Translations under genes and position numbers: made by a program | NCBI RefSeq assembly: GCF_024345575.1 | Contig: NZ_JAGQBJ010000011.1 | Span: 39,844 to 103,843 of the forward strand | DNA from: Cyanobium sp. Morenito 9A2 | Lineage (GTDB): Bacteria > Cyanobacteriota > Cyanobacteriia > PCC-6307 > Cyanobiaceae | DNA: 64,000 nucleotides | Reading direction: 5' to 3' | The notes under the pieces: generated by a model | Told to the model about the DNA's origin: nothing | The model's database searches: none | Seen by the model: only the letters and a program-made list of their open reading frames with translations | In this document: in pieces, positions 37,020 through 52,989 of the stretch | Position numbering within the stretch: position 1 is the stretch's first letter | How the letters are laid out: every line of letters starts with the position of its first letter

Positions 37020-37889
37020 GTGCTGAAGCCCAACTGGTTGCGCGTCAAGGCGCCCCAACGCGAACGCATCGGGGCCGTGGCAGATCTGCTTCTCGACCTC
37101 AAGCTCAACACCGTCTGTCAGGAGGCCAGCTGCCCCAACATCGGCGAGTGCTTCGCCGGCGGCACCGCCACATTCCTGATCATGGGGCCCGGCTGCACGC
37201 GTGCCTGCCCCTACTGCGACATCGACTTCGACAAGAGCGTGCGGGAGCTCGACCCCAGCGAGCCGATTCGGCTCGGTGAGGCGGTGGCGCGCCTGGGCCT
37301 GCGCCATGTGGTGATCACCTCGGTGAACCGCGACGACCTCGCCGACGGCGGTGCCCGTCAGTTCGTGGCCTGCATCGAGGAGGTGCGGCGACGCTCGGCG
37401 CACACCACGATCGAGTTGTTGATTCCCGATTTTTGCGGCAACTGGGAGGCCCTGGCCGCCGTGATGGCAGGGGCGCCCGACGTGCTCAACCACAACATCG
37501 AAACGGTGCCCCGGCTCTACCGCTTGGTGCGCCCCCAGGGAATCTACGAGCGTTCGCTGGAACTGCTGGATCGGGTGCGCAAGGGCTGGCCGCGCACTTA
37601 CACCAAAGCAGGGTTGATGGTGGGCCTGGGCGAGAACGATGGCGAAGTGCTGGATGTGCTAGCCGATCTCCGGCGCCATCAGGTGGACATCGTCACCATC
37701 GGCCAATACCTATCCCCTGGACCCAAGCATCTGGACGTCCAGCGCTTCCCCACGCCCGAGCAGTTCGAGGGCTTCCGCCGGCACGGAGAGAGCGAACTGG
37801 GCTTTCTGCAGGTGGTCAGCTCACCGCTGACCCGAAGCAGTTACCACGCCGGTGAGGTGCAGCGCCTGATGCGCGAACACCCCCGCTGA
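37020..37889 (+). CDS. lipA: Lipoyl synthase
   Basis: LipA inserts two sulfur atoms into protein-bound octanoyl groups to make lipoate. The 289-residue product has both cluster motifs: the auxiliary [12 protein letters not shown] (CX4CX5C) and the radical [11 protein letters not shown] (CX3CX2C), followed by [16 protein letters not shown] and [18 protein letters not shown]. The RSSYHAGE motif at the C-terminus, whose serine ligates the auxiliary cluster, is present. The start is GTG at 37020 ([12 protein letters not shown]). It converges on glsF with 22 bp between the stops. Confidence 0.95.
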   Translation: MLKPNWLRVKAPQRERIGAVADLLLDLKLNTVCQEASCPNIGECFAGGTATFLIMGPGCTRACPYCDIDFDKSVRELDPSEPIRLGEAVARLGLRHVVITSVNRDDLADGGARQFVACIEEVRRRSAHTTIELLIPDFCGNWEALAAVMAGAPDVLNHNIETVPRLYRLVRPQGIYERSLELLDRVRKGWPRTYTKAGLMVGLGENDGEVLDVLADLRRHQVDIVTIGQYLSPGPKHLDVQRFPTPEQFEGFRRHGESELGFLQVVSSPLTRSSYHAGEVQRLMREHPR

Positions 37890-37911
37890 GCCGCCCCCAC
37901 AAGGGAAGCGC

Positions 37912-42504
<4,593 letters not shown>

Positions 42505-42665
42505 AGCCCGGGAATCAGCGACTGAGACCGCGGAGCAGCCCAGGGAAGGGGTGACCGCTTCTACGATCTCTGATCCTAGGGACTGAGTTCCTCCTTACCG
42601 TGAGACGGGGAACGGAGAAGCCCCATGAACGGAGCTAGGTTGCGCTCAACGAAGCCCGGGGCCAA

Positions 42666-44498
42666 ATGGCAGCATTCATGCCCCTGTTGAGCATGGCCGT
42701 GCTGCCGGCACCGCCGCCGCCACTTCCCATCGAGCGCAGCAGCGAAAGGGACCTGCCGCCATGGGTCAAGGGGTCGGAAGCAGTCCAGGAGGGCCAGGCG
42801 ATCGAACTCAACGGCCAACGCCTTCAGGCCCGTTGGCGCTGGCAGGACGGGCCAGGGAGAAGACCAAGCCAGCTCTGGATCCCCCTTGATGTGCTTGAGG
42901 CCCAGCTCGGCTTTGTTCGCCGCGACCGGTCCAGCGGCGAACTGGAACTGGAGTGGTTCGGCCAGAGCCTTCAGGTGCCATCAGCCGATCAACGCAGCCT
43001 GCAGGATGAGGTTGCAGTGGATGTGGCCCGCCCCCTGCTGGCCGCCGGAGCGCGGGTAGAGCCCATGGGGGGGGTGCTTCAGCTGCATCTTTCGACACCC
43101 CAGCTCCTGCGGGTGCGCTCCCGCGACGTCAATGGCAGTCGGCGGGTGGTGCTGGATCTGAGCGGCCCCACCTGGTTGCGCCAGGCCGACGCCCGACTTG
43201 CCCTCGATCTCACCAGCACCACCGAGCTCCAACAGCAGCTCCAAAGTCTCGGCCTGTCGGTGCGACCGGGGCCGGTCAAGCTCTCCCTGGGATTGGGTGG
43301 CGCGGGCGCGGACACCCGCATCAGCACCCTGGGGGGGCCCAACCGGGTCGTGATTGATCTTTCCAATGTCGCTGCGGGACGTGTTGGCGACACCGACGCC
43401 AACAACGGTGCGGCCACGGCAGCAGAGCCCAACCTGCGTGATCCGCGTCTGCTGGCACTCCTGGGCTACGGGGTGCAATTGGGCCGTGAGGTGCATGGCC
43501 TCGGTCAGAGGCGCCTGTTGATCAGCAGCGTGCGGCTCGATCCACGCCTGGCGAGCCTCGACCTGCGGCCGCTCACCCGCCCCGATGGCATGCAGGGGCT
43601 ATCGAGCCTGCCGGTGCTGGCCCAGCAGGAACAGGCGGTGATCGCCATCAATGGCGGCTACTTCAACCGGATCAACCGCCTGCCCCTGGGCGCCGTGCGC
43701 GTCAGCGGCCGTTGGCTGTCCGGGCCGATTCTCAACCGGGGCGCGATGGCCTGGCAAGACGGTGAACTTCCCCGCTTCGGACGCCTGACCCTCCAGGAAA
43801 CCCTCGCCGATCGCTCTGGCCAGCGCTGGCCGATCACCCTCGTCAACAGCGGCTATGTCCAGCGCGGCATCAGCCGCTACACCGCCGACTGGGGCCGCTT
43901 CTACAGGGCACTGAGCGGAGCCGAAACGGGGCTGCTCCTGCGCGGCGGGGTCGTGCTGGAGCGCTACGAAAGCGACCAGCTGAGCCAGGGGATTCCCCTC
44001 AGCGGTGACGATGTGCTCCTGATCGGTCGGGCTGGCGCAGTGCTCCCCTGGGGGGTGGGCGAACGCCTGAACCTGAGCAGCTGGAGCAGCGATCCCCTTG
44101 GTCTGCAGCCCTACGTGATCGGCGGAGGACCACTGCTGTTGCAGGGTGGGCGCATCGTGCTGAATGGCGGTGCCGAGAGTTTCAGCCCCGCCTTTCTTCA
44201 GCAGGGTGCCCCACGCACCGTGGTGGGAAGCGATGGCCGCCAGCTTTGGCTCGTAACACTTCAGGGAGTGGGCCATGGGGGGCCGACGCTGGGTGAAACC
44301 GCCCTCGCCCTGCAACAGCTGGGGTTGCAGGAGGCCCTTAACCTTGACGGTGGCAGTTCCACCGGACTGGTCATCGCCGGCACCCACACGGTCAAAGGTC
44401 GGGGGGTGAGCGCCTCGATCCACAATGGTCTGGGGCTGATTCCCCGCCGCACCGTGCAGGTCCCGGGGGGCGGCAGCCTCACCAGCCAGCAGCGCTAG
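42666..44498 (+). CDS. Phosphodiester glycosidase (NAGPA-domain) family protein
   Basis: The 610-residue product has a short hydrophobic N-terminus (AAFMPLLSMAVLPAPPPPLP), which may be part of a signal sequence. Residues about 30-240 include AMIN-like beta segments (RVVLDLSGPTWLRQ; NRVVIDLSNVAAG). Residues about 300-600 form the NAGPA domain: AVIAINGGYFNRINRLPLGAVRV, TLVNSGYV, and ALNLDGGSSTGLVI near the C-terminus, which is the family signature. Homologues cleave phosphodiester-linked sugars; a role in envelope polysaccharide is inferred. It is divergent from glsF across 160 bp, where I see no clear promoter. Confidence 0.82.
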   Translation: MAAFMPLLSMAVLPAPPPPLPIERSSERDLPPWVKGSEAVQEGQAIELNGQRLQARWRWQDGPGRRPSQLWIPLDVLEAQLGFVRRDRSSGELELEWFGQSLQVPSADQRSLQDEVAVDVARPLLAAGARVEPMGGVLQLHLSTPQLLRVRSRDVNGSRRVVLDLSGPTWLRQADARLALDLTSTTELQQQLQSLGLSVRPGPVKLSLGLGGAGADTRISTLGGPNRVVIDLSNVAAGRVGDTDANNGAATAAEPNLRDPRLLALLGYGVQLGREVHGLGQRRLLISSVRLDPRLASLDLRPLTRPDGMQGLSSLPVLAQQEQAVIAINGGYFNRINRLPLGAVRVSGRWLSGPILNRGAMAWQDGELPRFGRLTLQETLADRSGQRWPITLVNSGYVQRGISRYTADWGRFYRALSGAETGLLLRGGVVLERYESDQLSQGIPLSGDDVLLIGRAGAVLPWGVGERLNLSSWSSDPLGLQPYVIGGGPLLLQGGRIVLNGGAESFSPAFLQQGAPRTVVGSDGRQLWLVTLQGVGHGGPTLGETALALQQLGLQEALNLDGGSSTGLVIAGTHTVKGRGVSASIHNGLGLIPRRTVQVPGGGSLTSQQR

Positions 44499-44572
44499 CT
44501 CGGCCCCGGTCCCGGCCATGGGAAACCTGGTCCTTCGGGCCGCCAGAATGACTGCTTCCATGATCAACACTC

Positions 44573-44929
44573 ATGCCCAAGGCTCAGAGCCTGCGCCTGA
44601 GCGCGGCCGCCGCCGCTGAGCTGGGGCGTCAGGCCGCCGTCGCCGGCACCCCAGGGGTCATGCACCTGGATCTGGTGGAGAGCAGCTGCGAGCGCTGGGC
44701 CTTGCGCATTCGTCCTGGCCATCTGGCGGGGGTGCCCGTGGCCCGAGCCGATGGCATCACCCTCCACGCCCCCGTCGACCAGCTGGCGCGTCTGAACGGC
44801 CTCAACCTCGACTATCGGGGCGATCTCAGCGGCGGCGGTTTCCTGATCCGCCCCGATGACGGGGTGCGCTGCTGCGTCTGCGGCTCCTCCTTCAGCCGTC
44901 CCGGGGAGGGTGGGACGGCGACGAAGTAA
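44573..44929 (+). CDS. A-type iron-sulfur assembly protein (IscA/SufA/HesB-like)
   Basis: A-type proteins bind iron or Fe-S clusters and help mature Fe-S proteins. The 118-residue product shows Cys39 (VESSCERWALRI) and the C-terminal CCVCGSSF with Cys101 and Cys103, matching the C-x(~62)-C-x-C family pattern; an extra cysteine at 100 is present. The central fold (RADGITLHAPVDQLARLNGLNLDY) is also typical. It lies 51 bp before rpsL on the same strand. Which of the several cyanobacterial A-type proteins it is cannot be told. Confidence 0.82.
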   Translation: MPKAQSLRLSAAAAAELGRQAAVAGTPGVMHLDLVESSCERWALRIRPGHLAGVPVARADGITLHAPVDQLARLNGLNLDYRGDLSGGGFLIRPDDGVRCCVCGSSFSRPGEGGTATK

Positions 44930-44980
44930 GGTGGCGGATTGTCGAAACGGTCGGACGTCCGACCCCCACTCCGGCCCTCG

Positions 44981-45355
44981 ATGCCCACGATTCAGCAGCT
45001 GATCCGCACCGAACGGCAGCGCCTCACCCGCAAGACCAAGTCACCGGCCCTGCGCTCCTGCCCGGAACGCCGCGGTGTCTGCACCCGCGTCTACACCTCC
45101 ACCCCCAAGAAGCCGAACTCGGCACTCCGCAAGGTGGCCCGTGTGCGCCTCACCTCCGGGTTTGAGGTGACTGCCTACATCCCAGGCATCGGCCACAACC
45201 TTCAGGAACACTCCGTCGTGCTCATCCGCGGTGGCCGTGTGAAGGATCTGCCCGGTGTCCGCTATCACATCATCCGCGGAACCCTTGACACCGCGGGCGT
45301 TAAGGACCGCCGTCAATCTCGCTCCAAGTACGGAGCCAAGACCCCGAAGAGCTGA
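44981..45355 (+). CDS. rpsL: 30S ribosomal protein S12
   Basis: S12 is at the decoding centre. The 124-residue product starts [24 protein letters not shown] and contains [29 protein letters not shown] and the decoding loop [16 protein letters not shown]. Lys residues linked to streptomycin resistance elsewhere (in TPKKPNSA) are wild-type here. I used the ATG at 44981; an upstream TTG would add unrelated residues. Confidence 0.97.
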   Translation: MPTIQQLIRTERQRLTRKTKSPALRSCPERRGVCTRVYTSTPKKPNSALRKVARVRLTSGFEVTAYIPGIGHNLQEHSVVLIRGGRVKDLPGVRYHIIRGTLDTAGVKDRRQSRSKYGAKTPKS

Positions 45356-45419
45356 GTCCGGCCCGGCCGTTCCCCAGCCCTTCACTCACTCCCGTTCCTG
45401 ACTCCCTGCTTACAGGTTT

Positions 45420-45890
45420 ATGTCCCGCCGCAATGCCGCCGAAAAGCGCCCGGTTCTGCCGGATCCGCAGTTCAACAGCCGATTGGCCTCGATGATCGTG
45501 GCCAGGTTGATGAAGCACGGCAAGAAATCCACCGCCCAGCGGATCCTCTCTGACGCCTTCGGCCTCATCAACGACCGCACCGGTACAGATCCGCTGGAGT
45601 TGTTCGAAACCGCCGTCCGCAACGCCACTCCCTTGGTGGAAGTGCGCGCCCGACGCGTCGGTGGAGCCACCTATCAAGTACCCATGGAAGTGCGCCAGGA
45701 GAGGGGGACCGCCATGGCCCTCCGCTGGCTGGTGAACTTTTCGCGCGCCCGCAACGGTCGCTCCATGGCCCAGAAACTGGCCGGAGAGTTGATGGATGCG
45801 GCCAATGAGGCCGGCAGTGCCGTGCGCAAGCGTGAAGAGACCCACAAGATGGCTGAAGCCAACAAGGCTTTTGCCCACTACCGCTACTGA
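45420..45890 (+). CDS. rpsG: 30S ribosomal protein S7
   Basis: S7 nucleates assembly of the small-subunit head and contacts the E site. The 156-residue product contains [60 protein letters not shown] and [55 protein letters not shown]. Standard str-operon position, 97 bp before fusA. Confidence 0.97.
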   Translation: MSRRNAAEKRPVLPDPQFNSRLASMIVARLMKHGKKSTAQRILSDAFGLINDRTGTDPLELFETAVRNATPLVEVRARRVGGATYQVPMEVRQERGTAMALRWLVNFSRARNGRSMAQKLAGELMDAANEAGSAVRKREETHKMAEANKAFAHYRY

Positions 45891-45916
45891 GCTCAAGCGG
45901 TCGAATCAAGGGCAGA

Positions 45917-45946
45917 TTCGACCCCTGCAGAACCGCCCTGTAGAGT
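45917..45946 (+). promoter_or_regulatory. Candidate internal promoter ahead of fusA
   Basis: TTCGAC (45917-45922) and TAGAGT (45941-45946, preceded by TG as in extended -10 boxes) are 18 bp apart and about 40 bp upstream of the fusA GTG. An extra promoter for fusA-tuf would fit their high demand. By-eye prediction only. Confidence 0.35.
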
Positions 45947-45987
45947 TACGCCCGCTTTTTAGTTGACAACCTTCGGAGAAGTTCCCC

Positions 45988-48063
45988 GTGGCCCGCGCCT
46001 TTCCCCTGGAACGCGTCAGAAATATCGGTATCGCCGCCCATATCGACGCGGGCAAAACCACCACGACCGAACGGATTCTGTTCTATTCGGGCGTTGTCCA
46101 CAAGATGGGTGAGGTCCACGACGGCGCCGCCGTCACCGATTGGATGGAGCAGGAACGTGAACGTGGCATCACGATCACCGCTGCGGCCATTTCGACCAGC
46201 TGGAAGGATCACCGCATCAACATTATTGATACCCCCGGTCACGTCGATTTCACCATTGAAGTCGAGCGCTCGATGCGGGTGCTCGATGGCGTCGTAGCAG
46301 TTTTCTGCGCCGTCGGTGGCGTTCAACCCCAATCAGAAACGGTATGGCGCCAGGCGGATCGCTACAACGTGCCCCGCATTGTGTTCGTCAACAAGATGGA
46401 CAGGACTGGGGCCAATTTTCTCAAGGTGGTCGAGCAGATCAAGGATCGCCTCAAAGCCAAAGGTGCTCCGATCCAATTACCGATTGGCGCCGAAGGCGAC
46501 CTGAAAGGAATCATCGATCTGGTGCGTCAGAAGGCGATCATCTACACCAACGACCTGGGCACTGACATTCTCGAAGAGGAGATCCCCGACGACATGAAGG
46601 AAGAAGCCGCCCAATGGCGGAATCACCTGATGGAAGTCGTAGCGGAAACGGATGAGGAGTTGATTGACGCCTTCTTGGAGAACGGCGAACTCACCGATGA
46701 GCAGCTCATCAAAGGCATCCGGGTCGGCGTGGTCAAGCACGCCCTGGTACCGATCCTCTGCGGCTCGGCCTTCAAAAACAAAGGCGTCCAGCTGATGCTT
46801 GATGCTGTCGTTGACTACCTGCCGGCACCGGTCGACGTGCCCCCGATCACCGGCCTTCTGCCTGATGGCAGCGAGTCCTTCCGTCCCTGTGATGACAGCG
46901 CCCCGTTCAGCGGCTTGGCCTTCAAGGTCATGGCTGACCCCTATGGCAAGCTCACCTTTGTGCGCATCTACAGCGGTGTGCTCCAGAAGGGCAGCTACGT
47001 TCTCAACTCCACCAAGGACAAGAAAGAACGGATTTCACGTCTGATCCTGCTCAAAGCGGATGATCGCGAGGAAGTCGATGAGCTGCGCGCGGGTGATCTA
47101 GGCGCCGTGCTTGGCCTCAAAGACACCACCACAGGGGACACCCTTTGTGTCGAGAACGATCCGATCATCCTGGAATCCCTGTTCATCCCCGAACCAGTGA
47201 TTTCAGTGGCGGTAGAGCCCAAGACCAAAGGCGACATGGAGAAGCTCTCGAAAGCTCTCCAGTCCTTGGCTGAAGAGGATCCCACCTTCCGCGTGTCTAC
47301 CAACCCGGAAACCGGCCAGACAGTGATCGCCGGCATGGGTGAACTTCATCTCGAAATCCTCGTTGACCGCATGCTTCGGGAGTTCAAAGTGGAGGCCAAC
47401 ATTGGTGCGCCTCAGGTCTCCTATCGGGAGACAATCCGTGGCAGCGCCAAGGGTGAAGGCAAATTCGCCCGCCAGACCGGCGGCAAGGGCCAGTACGGTC
47501 ACGTGGTGATCGAAATGGAGCCTGGCGAGCCTGGTACAGGCTTCGTCTTCACCAATAAGATCGTTGGTGGCATCGTCCCCAAGGAATACATCGGGCCTGC
47601 TGAAAACGGCATGAAGGAAACCTGCGAATCAGGCGTGATCGCGGGTTACCCGATGATCGACATCAAAGTCACCATGGTTGACGGGTCTTACCACGATGTG
47701 GACTCCTCGGAAATGGCGTTCAAAATCGCTGGCTCCATGGCCTTCAAAGACGGCGTCAAGAAGTGCAACCCTGTTCTTCTTGAGCCGATGATGAAGGTGG
47801 AGGTCGAGATCCCCGAGGATTATCTCGGATCAGTGATCGGCGACCTTTCCTCCCGTCGTGGCCAGGTCGAAGGGCAGTCCATTGACAATGGGCAGTCCAA
47901 GGTCCAGACCAAAGTGCCTCTGGCCGAGATGTTCGGCTACGCCACCCAGCTCCGATCCATGACTCAGGGTCGGGGTATCTTCTCGATGGAATTCAGCCAC
48001 TACGAGGAAGTTCCTCGCAATGTCGCTGAAGCCATCATCTCCAAGAATCAGGGCAATTCCTGA
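45988..48063 (+). CDS. fusA: Elongation factor G
   Basis: EF-G drives ribosome translocation with GTP. The 691-residue product has G1 [15 protein letters not shown] (residues about 12-26), switch [14 protein letters not shown], and the domain IV-V stretch [15 protein letters not shown] through [31 protein letters not shown]. The start is GTG at 45988 ([18 protein letters not shown]). The gap to tuf is 39 bp. Confidence 0.97.
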   Translation: MARAFPLERVRNIGIAAHIDAGKTTTTERILFYSGVVHKMGEVHDGAAVTDWMEQERERGITITAAAISTSWKDHRINIIDTPGHVDFTIEVERSMRVLDGVVAVFCAVGGVQPQSETVWRQADRYNVPRIVFVNKMDRTGANFLKVVEQIKDRLKAKGAPIQLPIGAEGDLKGIIDLVRQKAIIYTNDLGTDILEEEIPDDMKEEAAQWRNHLMEVVAETDEELIDAFLENGELTDEQLIKGIRVGVVKHALVPILCGSAFKNKGVQLMLDAVVDYLPAPVDVPPITGLLPDGSESFRPCDDSAPFSGLAFKVMADPYGKLTFVRIYSGVLQKGSYVLNSTKDKKERISRLILLKADDREEVDELRAGDLGAVLGLKDTTTGDTLCVENDPIILESLFIPEPVISVAVEPKTKGDMEKLSKALQSLAEEDPTFRVSTNPETGQTVIAGMGELHLEILVDRMLREFKVEANIGAPQVSYRETIRGSAKGEGKFARQTGGKGQYGHVVIEMEPGEPGTGFVFTNKIVGGIVPKEYIGPAENGMKETCESGVIAGYPMIDIKVTMVDGSYHDVDSSEMAFKIAGSMAFKDGVKKCNPVLLEPMMKVEVEIPEDYLGSVIGDLSSRRGQVEGQSIDNGQSKVQTKVPLAEMFGYATQLRSMTQGRGIFSMEFSHYEEVPRNVAEAIISKNQGNS

Positions 48064-48102
48064 TCTTCACCTTCTAAAACCACCCCCCGATTCTTTTTCA
48101 TC

Positions 48103-49332
<1,230 letters not shown>

Positions 49333-49350
49333 GGCTGATCTAGCCTCTTG

Positions 49351-49372
49351 GGGTGGGGTTCAAACCCCACCC
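49351..49372 (+). repeat. Perfect 10-bp inverted repeat after tuf
   Basis: GGGTGGGGTT (49351-49360) is separated by two bases from its exact complement AACCCCACCC (49363-49372). As RNA it would most likely fold as an 8-bp GC-rich stem with a TTCAAA loop. No T-tract follows. It lies 18 bp after the tuf stop and 109 bp before rpsJ, so it could protect the tuf mRNA 3' end, or separate tuf from rpsJ levels. Confidence 0.6.
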
Positions 49373-49480
49373 TTGAGCGGACCTTTCACAGCACCTCGAC
49401 AACCCAAGACGGCCCGGCCGCTGCCCCATCAGCCGGAGTGCTCACCTCCTGCCGTCCCCTGCGCTCTTTCAATCAACGCC

Positions 49481-49801
49481 ATGTCCACCGCTATCCCCCA
49501 GCAGAAGATCCGCATCCGCCTGAAGGCGTTCGATCGCCGCATGCTCGATCTCTCCTGCGAAAAGATCATCGAAACCGCCGATCACACCGCCGCAACGGCC
49601 ATCGGCCCCATCCCCCTGCCCACCAAACGCAAGATTTACTGCGTGCTGCGCTCGCCCCACGTGGACAAAGACTCCCGCGAGCACTTCGAGACCCGCACCC
49701 ACCGACGGATCATCGACATCTACAGCCCCACGGCGAAGACCATTGACGCTCTGATGAAACTGGACCTGCCCAGTGGCGTTGACATTGAAGTGAAGCTCTG
49801 A
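49481..49801 (+). CDS. rpsJ: 30S ribosomal protein S10
   Basis: S10 (NusE) belongs to the small-subunit head and to antitermination complexes. The 106-residue product contains [65 protein letters not shown] and [13 protein letters not shown] used the ATG at 49481. Its position after tuf rather than ahead of rplC is the cyanobacterial arrangement. Confidence 0.97.
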   Translation: MSTAIPQQKIRIRLKAFDRRMLDLSCEKIIETADHTAATAIGPIPLPTKRKIYCVLRSPHVDKDSREHFETRTHRRIIDIYSPTAKTIDALMKLDLPSGVDIEVKL

Positions 49802-49820
49802 GCCCATGTCCGGCGCTGGT

Positions 49821-49849
49821 AGCCCTGGATTGTCCTTAGCATCAGGGCT
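49821..49849 (+). repeat. Inverted repeat after rpsJ
   Basis: AGCCCTG (49821-49827) pairs with CAGGGCT (49843-49849) over a 15-nt loop, 20 bp after the rpsJ stop. There is no T-tract, so it is a weak terminator candidate for the str operon. Confidence 0.3.
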
Positions 49850-49920
49850 CTGGTTGCGGTCCCCCAGCCGGCTGACTCCAGGCCTCCCACCTTCGTTCTG
49901 CCGCCGCGCAGCATGACCCC

Positions 49921-50586
49921 GTGACCGATCTGTCCGTCAGGGAACTGCCCCTTTTCCCCCTGCCGGATGTGGTGCTTTTCCCCCAGGAAGTGCTCCCCCT
50001 CCACATCTTCGAACCGCGTTACCGCATGATGCTGAGCACGGTATTGGAGAACGACCGCCGCTTCGGCGTCGTGCGATGGGATCCCCAAGCCCAACGGATG
50101 GCCGATGTGGGCTGCTGTGCTGAAATTCTGCAATGTCAGACCCAAGACGACGACCGCAGCAACATCGTCACCTTGGGGCAGCAACGGTTTCGGGTGCTTG
50201 ATGTGGTGAGGGAGGCACCGTTCCGGGTGGCCATGGTCAGCTGGATTGAAGACGACAGCGCCGCTGACCACGCTGAACTCCAGCGTCTTTCTCTGGACGT
50301 CACCAAAGCCCTGCGGGATGTGGTTGAGCTCACGGGCAAGCTGTTTGGCAAGATCACACCCCTGCCGAGCGACCTGCCCGACCTGCCTCGAGAGTTGTCC
50401 TTCTGGATCGGCTCACATCTGGGTGGCCCGGTGGCCGACCACCAACAGACGTTGCTGGAGATCACCGATACCGGTGAACGCCTGCGCTTGGAGTTCGACC
50501 TGCTGGATCGCACCCGCCGCCAGTTGGCGGCACGCACCGTGTTGAAGGACACCTTCAAGGATCTCGACGACCCAGACCCCACCTAA
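49921..50586 (+). CDS. LON peptidase substrate-binding-domain protein
   Basis: The 221-residue product begins with the ATP-independent LON N-terminal domain: LPLFPLPDVVLFPQEVLPLHIFEPRYRMM, RFGVVRWDP, GCCAEILQCQ and GQQRFRVLDVV. The AAA and protease domains of Lon are absent, so this is a stand-alone substrate-binding-domain protein; its role is unknown. The C-terminal half is helical (LSFWIGSHLGGPVADHQQTLLEITDTGERL). The start is GTG at 49921. It is 10 bp upstream of the methyltransferase gene on the same strand. Confidence 0.87.
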   Translation: MTDLSVRELPLFPLPDVVLFPQEVLPLHIFEPRYRMMLSTVLENDRRFGVVRWDPQAQRMADVGCCAEILQCQTQDDDRSNIVTLGQQRFRVLDVVREAPFRVAMVSWIEDDSAADHAELQRLSLDVTKALRDVVELTGKLFGKITPLPSDLPDLPRELSFWIGSHLGGPVADHQQTLLEITDTGERLRLEFDLLDRTRRQLAARTVLKDTFKDLDDPDPT

Positions 50587-50596
50587 AGAGAAGCGT

Positions 50597-51553
50597 TTGG
50601 CAATTCCGGGGCCAATTCCGCTGGCAGCACTTCTGGCGCTTGCTTTTCTGGCCGCAGCGCTGCTGCTCTGGCAGCGCCAGGGCCGCCGTTACCAGAGCAC
50701 GGCCTCTGTGGCGGAGGCCTACGACCGCTGGACCGAAGACGCGCTGCTCGAGCGCCTCTGGGGTGAGCACGTGCACCTGGGCTACTACGGCAACCCGCCC
50801 AGGTCGGTGGATTTCCGCCAAGCCAAAGAGGACTTCGTCCACGCTCTCGTGCGTTGGAGTGGCCTTGACCGACTCCCCGCCGGCAGCACCCTGCTGGATG
50901 TGGGCTGCGGCATCGGTGGCAGCGCGAGGATCCTGGCCCGTGACTACGGCTTTCAGGTGCTGGGCATCAGCATCAGTTCCGGCCAGATCGAGCGCGCCCG
51001 GGCCCTGACGCCTCCAGGTCTTTCCTGCCGCTTTGCCTGCATGGATGCCCTCGCGCTGGATCTGCCATCGGCAAGCTTCGATGCGGTCTGGAGCGTGGAG
51101 GCGGGACCACACATGGCCGACAAGCAGCGCTACGCCGATGAACTCCTACGCATGGTCAGGCCCGGTGGCCGCCTGGCGGTTGCCGACTGGAACCGCCGTG
51201 ATCCGGAGCGTCAACCCACGACGGCCCTCGAACGCTGGGTGCTGCGCCAACTGCTCGACCAATGGGCCCACCCGGAATTTGCCAGCATCCCCGGCTTCCG
51301 GCGCCATTTGGAACAAAGCAGCCAACTGGGGGGAGCCGCGACCGTCAGCACAGACGATTGGAGCGTCGCCACCCTGCCCTCCTGGATCGATTCGATCCTG
51401 GAAGGGGTTCGCCGGCCAGGCGCCGTGGTGGGATTGGGTCCCGGCGCCGTGGTCAAGGGGCTTCGGGAAGTTCCCACCTTGCTGCTGATGCACTGGGCCT
51501 TCGCCACCGGGCTGATGCAATTCGGGGTATTCCGCTTACGTCAAGCTCCCTGA
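50597..51553 (+). CDS. MPBQ/MSBQ methyltransferase (Slr0418-like; tocopherol and plastoquinone pathway)
   Basis: Slr0418-type enzymes methylate 2-methyl-6-phytyl-benzoquinone and the solanesyl analogue with SAM. The 318-residue product has an N-terminal membrane helix (LAALLALAFLAAALLLW), then AYDRWTEDALLERLWGEHVHLGYYG, the SAM motif LLDVGCGIGGSARILARDYGFQVLGI, WSVEAGPHMADKQRYADELLRMVRPGGRLAVADWN, and LPSWIDSILEGVRRP. These match the Synechocystis protein as I remember it, including length. The start is TTG at 50597. Its end overlaps the end of pheA by 18 bp (convergent). Identification rests on recalled family sequence. Confidence 0.85.
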   Translation: MAIPGPIPLAALLALAFLAAALLLWQRQGRRYQSTASVAEAYDRWTEDALLERLWGEHVHLGYYGNPPRSVDFRQAKEDFVHALVRWSGLDRLPAGSTLLDVGCGIGGSARILARDYGFQVLGISISSGQIERARALTPPGLSCRFACMDALALDLPSASFDAVWSVEAGPHMADKQRYADELLRMVRPGGRLAVADWNRRDPERQPTTALERWVLRQLLDQWAHPEFASIPGFRRHLEQSSQLGGAATVSTDDWSVATLPSWIDSILEGVRRPGAVVGLGPGAVVKGLREVPTLLLMHWAFATGLMQFGVFRLRQAP

Positions 51554-52423
51554 TGGGCCCTGGCTCTGGGTATCAGGAGGGGGCTGATCCTCGCTGGCGA
51601 CCAAGTTGGTGAGCGGGTAAGCACCGAACAGGGCAAGGTGCTCACAGAGCGGACGGAGTTCATCGAGGGCCTGCTCCAGTGGCAGGCGACCCTCGCTGAG
51701 CTCCAGATCAACAAAAAAGATGTACTCCCCCATTTCCCGCTTCGAGGGCCGCGACTCGATTCGGCTCATGTTCAATGAGCGGCGCGCGAAGCAACCCAGG
51801 GCCCCCAGCAACGCCCCCGGGCTATTGGCTTGGAGTGAGAAGGCAACGCTGGCCAGGGGACCATCAAGGCCGCGCTCGCCCCGGCGCAGCAGCAAGAAGC
51901 GCGTGCAGTTCCCGGGCACATCGTTGATTGGGTAGGCGAGCACTTCGAGGCCGTGCTTTTCAGCCGCCTCCAGGGAGGCCACAGCGCCGCGGAAACGGCT
52001 GCCGGCGACCATTCGGGCCGCCTCCGCAGTGGAGCTGGTGGTGAGCTGCAGGGCCCTGGGCAGCTGATCGCCCAGCCACTGGCTGCACTGGGCCAGGGCC
52101 TGCGGATGGGAGAGAACTTCGCTGATGCCGCTGATCGGCCCACTGCCCACCAGAGCATGGCGGATCGGGAGCACCAGGGCGTGGGCCACCGCCAGTTCTG
52201 GATGTTCCCAAAGGGCGTCAAGGCTGGCGGTGACACCCCCCTCGACAGAATTCTCGACCGGCACCACGGCCCCGTCACAGTCGGCACTGGCGAGGGCCTT
52301 GATCACTGCCCGGATGCCCATCTGGGGCACAAGATCAGGGTTGGCCACCCCACTCAGCTCCGCCAGCCGCAGGGCGGCCTGTTCGCCGTAGGTGCCGGCC
52401 GGGCCGAGGAAGGCGAGGCGCAT
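51536..52423 (-). CDS. pheA: Prephenate dehydratase
   Basis: This enzyme converts prephenate to phenylpyruvate for phenylalanine synthesis. The 295-residue product starts MRLAFLGPAGTYGEQAALRL, contains VPVENSVEGGVTASLDAL, TSSTAEAARMVA and NCTRFLLLRRGERG, and ends with a regulatory ACT domain including SLNMSRIESRPSKREMGEYIFFVD; the ESRP motif is part of the phenylalanine-binding site. There is no chorismate mutase domain. I used the ATG at 52423. It is divergent from a DUF1997 gene with 53 bp between starts. Confidence 0.94.
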   Translation of the reverse strand: MRLAFLGPAGTYGEQAALRLAELSGVANPDLVPQMGIRAVIKALASADCDGAVVPVENSVEGGVTASLDALWEHPELAVAHALVLPIRHALVGSGPISGISEVLSHPQALAQCSQWLGDQLPRALQLTTSSTAEAARMVAGSRFRGAVASLEAAEKHGLEVLAYPINDVPGNCTRFLLLRRGERGLDGPLASVAFSLQANSPGALLGALGCFARRSLNMSRIESRPSKREMGEYIFFVDLELSEGRLPLEQALDELRPLCEHLALFGAYPLTNLVASEDQPPPDTQSQGPSGSLT

Positions 52424-52476
52424 GGGAGGGCCGGATGGGGGGATCGATAGGATCATGCCGCGCCGACCCTCAGGCC

Positions 52477-52989
52477 ATGAACCTGACCTTCAGCGCCTCC
52501 CAGAGGCTCGTGATCCCGGTGCGGGAGCAGGCGGAGCGGCTCGACGAGTACCTCGCCGATGAGCAGCGGATTATCAAGGCCCTGTTCGATCCCGTCCAAC
52601 TGAGCCTCCTGGGACCTGGCCGCTACCGCTATGAGGTCACAAAGCTGCAGGTGTTCCAACTCCAGATCCAGCCGGTGGTGGAGATGGAGACGCGCAAGAC
52701 CCCTGGCCGTCTTGACATCGAAGCCACTGATGCCCAGCTCGTGGGCCTCGGCATGGTGGAAGAGTTCCAGCTCAGCTTGAGCTCCTGGTTGCTGGCCAAG
52801 GGCCAAGCGTTGGAAGGGGAAGCCTCGTTATCGGTCAGCGTCAGCCGGCCGCCGCTGCTGAGATTGATCCCTGTCTCGGTGCTGACGGCCACGGGCGGCT
52901 CGCTGTTGGGGGGCCTGCTCAAGGGCATGAAGATTCGAGTCAGCCAGCAGCTGCTCAAGGATTTCCAGCAGTGGTGCTTGAGCCACTGA
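52477..52989 (+). CDS. DUF1997 family protein
   Basis: The 170-residue product resembles DUF1997, a START-like fold found in cyanobacteria and plastids: [35 protein letters not shown], then [21 protein letters not shown] and a C-terminal amphipathic segment ([27 protein letters not shown]). Function is unknown. I used the ATG at 52477 ([11 protein letters not shown]). Its 3' end overlaps the 3' end of rnhB by 35 bp in convergent orientation. Confidence 0.78.
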   Translation: MNLTFSASQRLVIPVREQAERLDEYLADEQRIIKALFDPVQLSLLGPGRYRYEVTKLQVFQLQIQPVVEMETRKTPGRLDIEATDAQLVGLGMVEEFQLSLSSWLLAKGQALEGEASLSVSVSRPPLLRLIPVSVLTATGGSLLGGLLKGMKIRVSQQLLKDFQQWCLSH

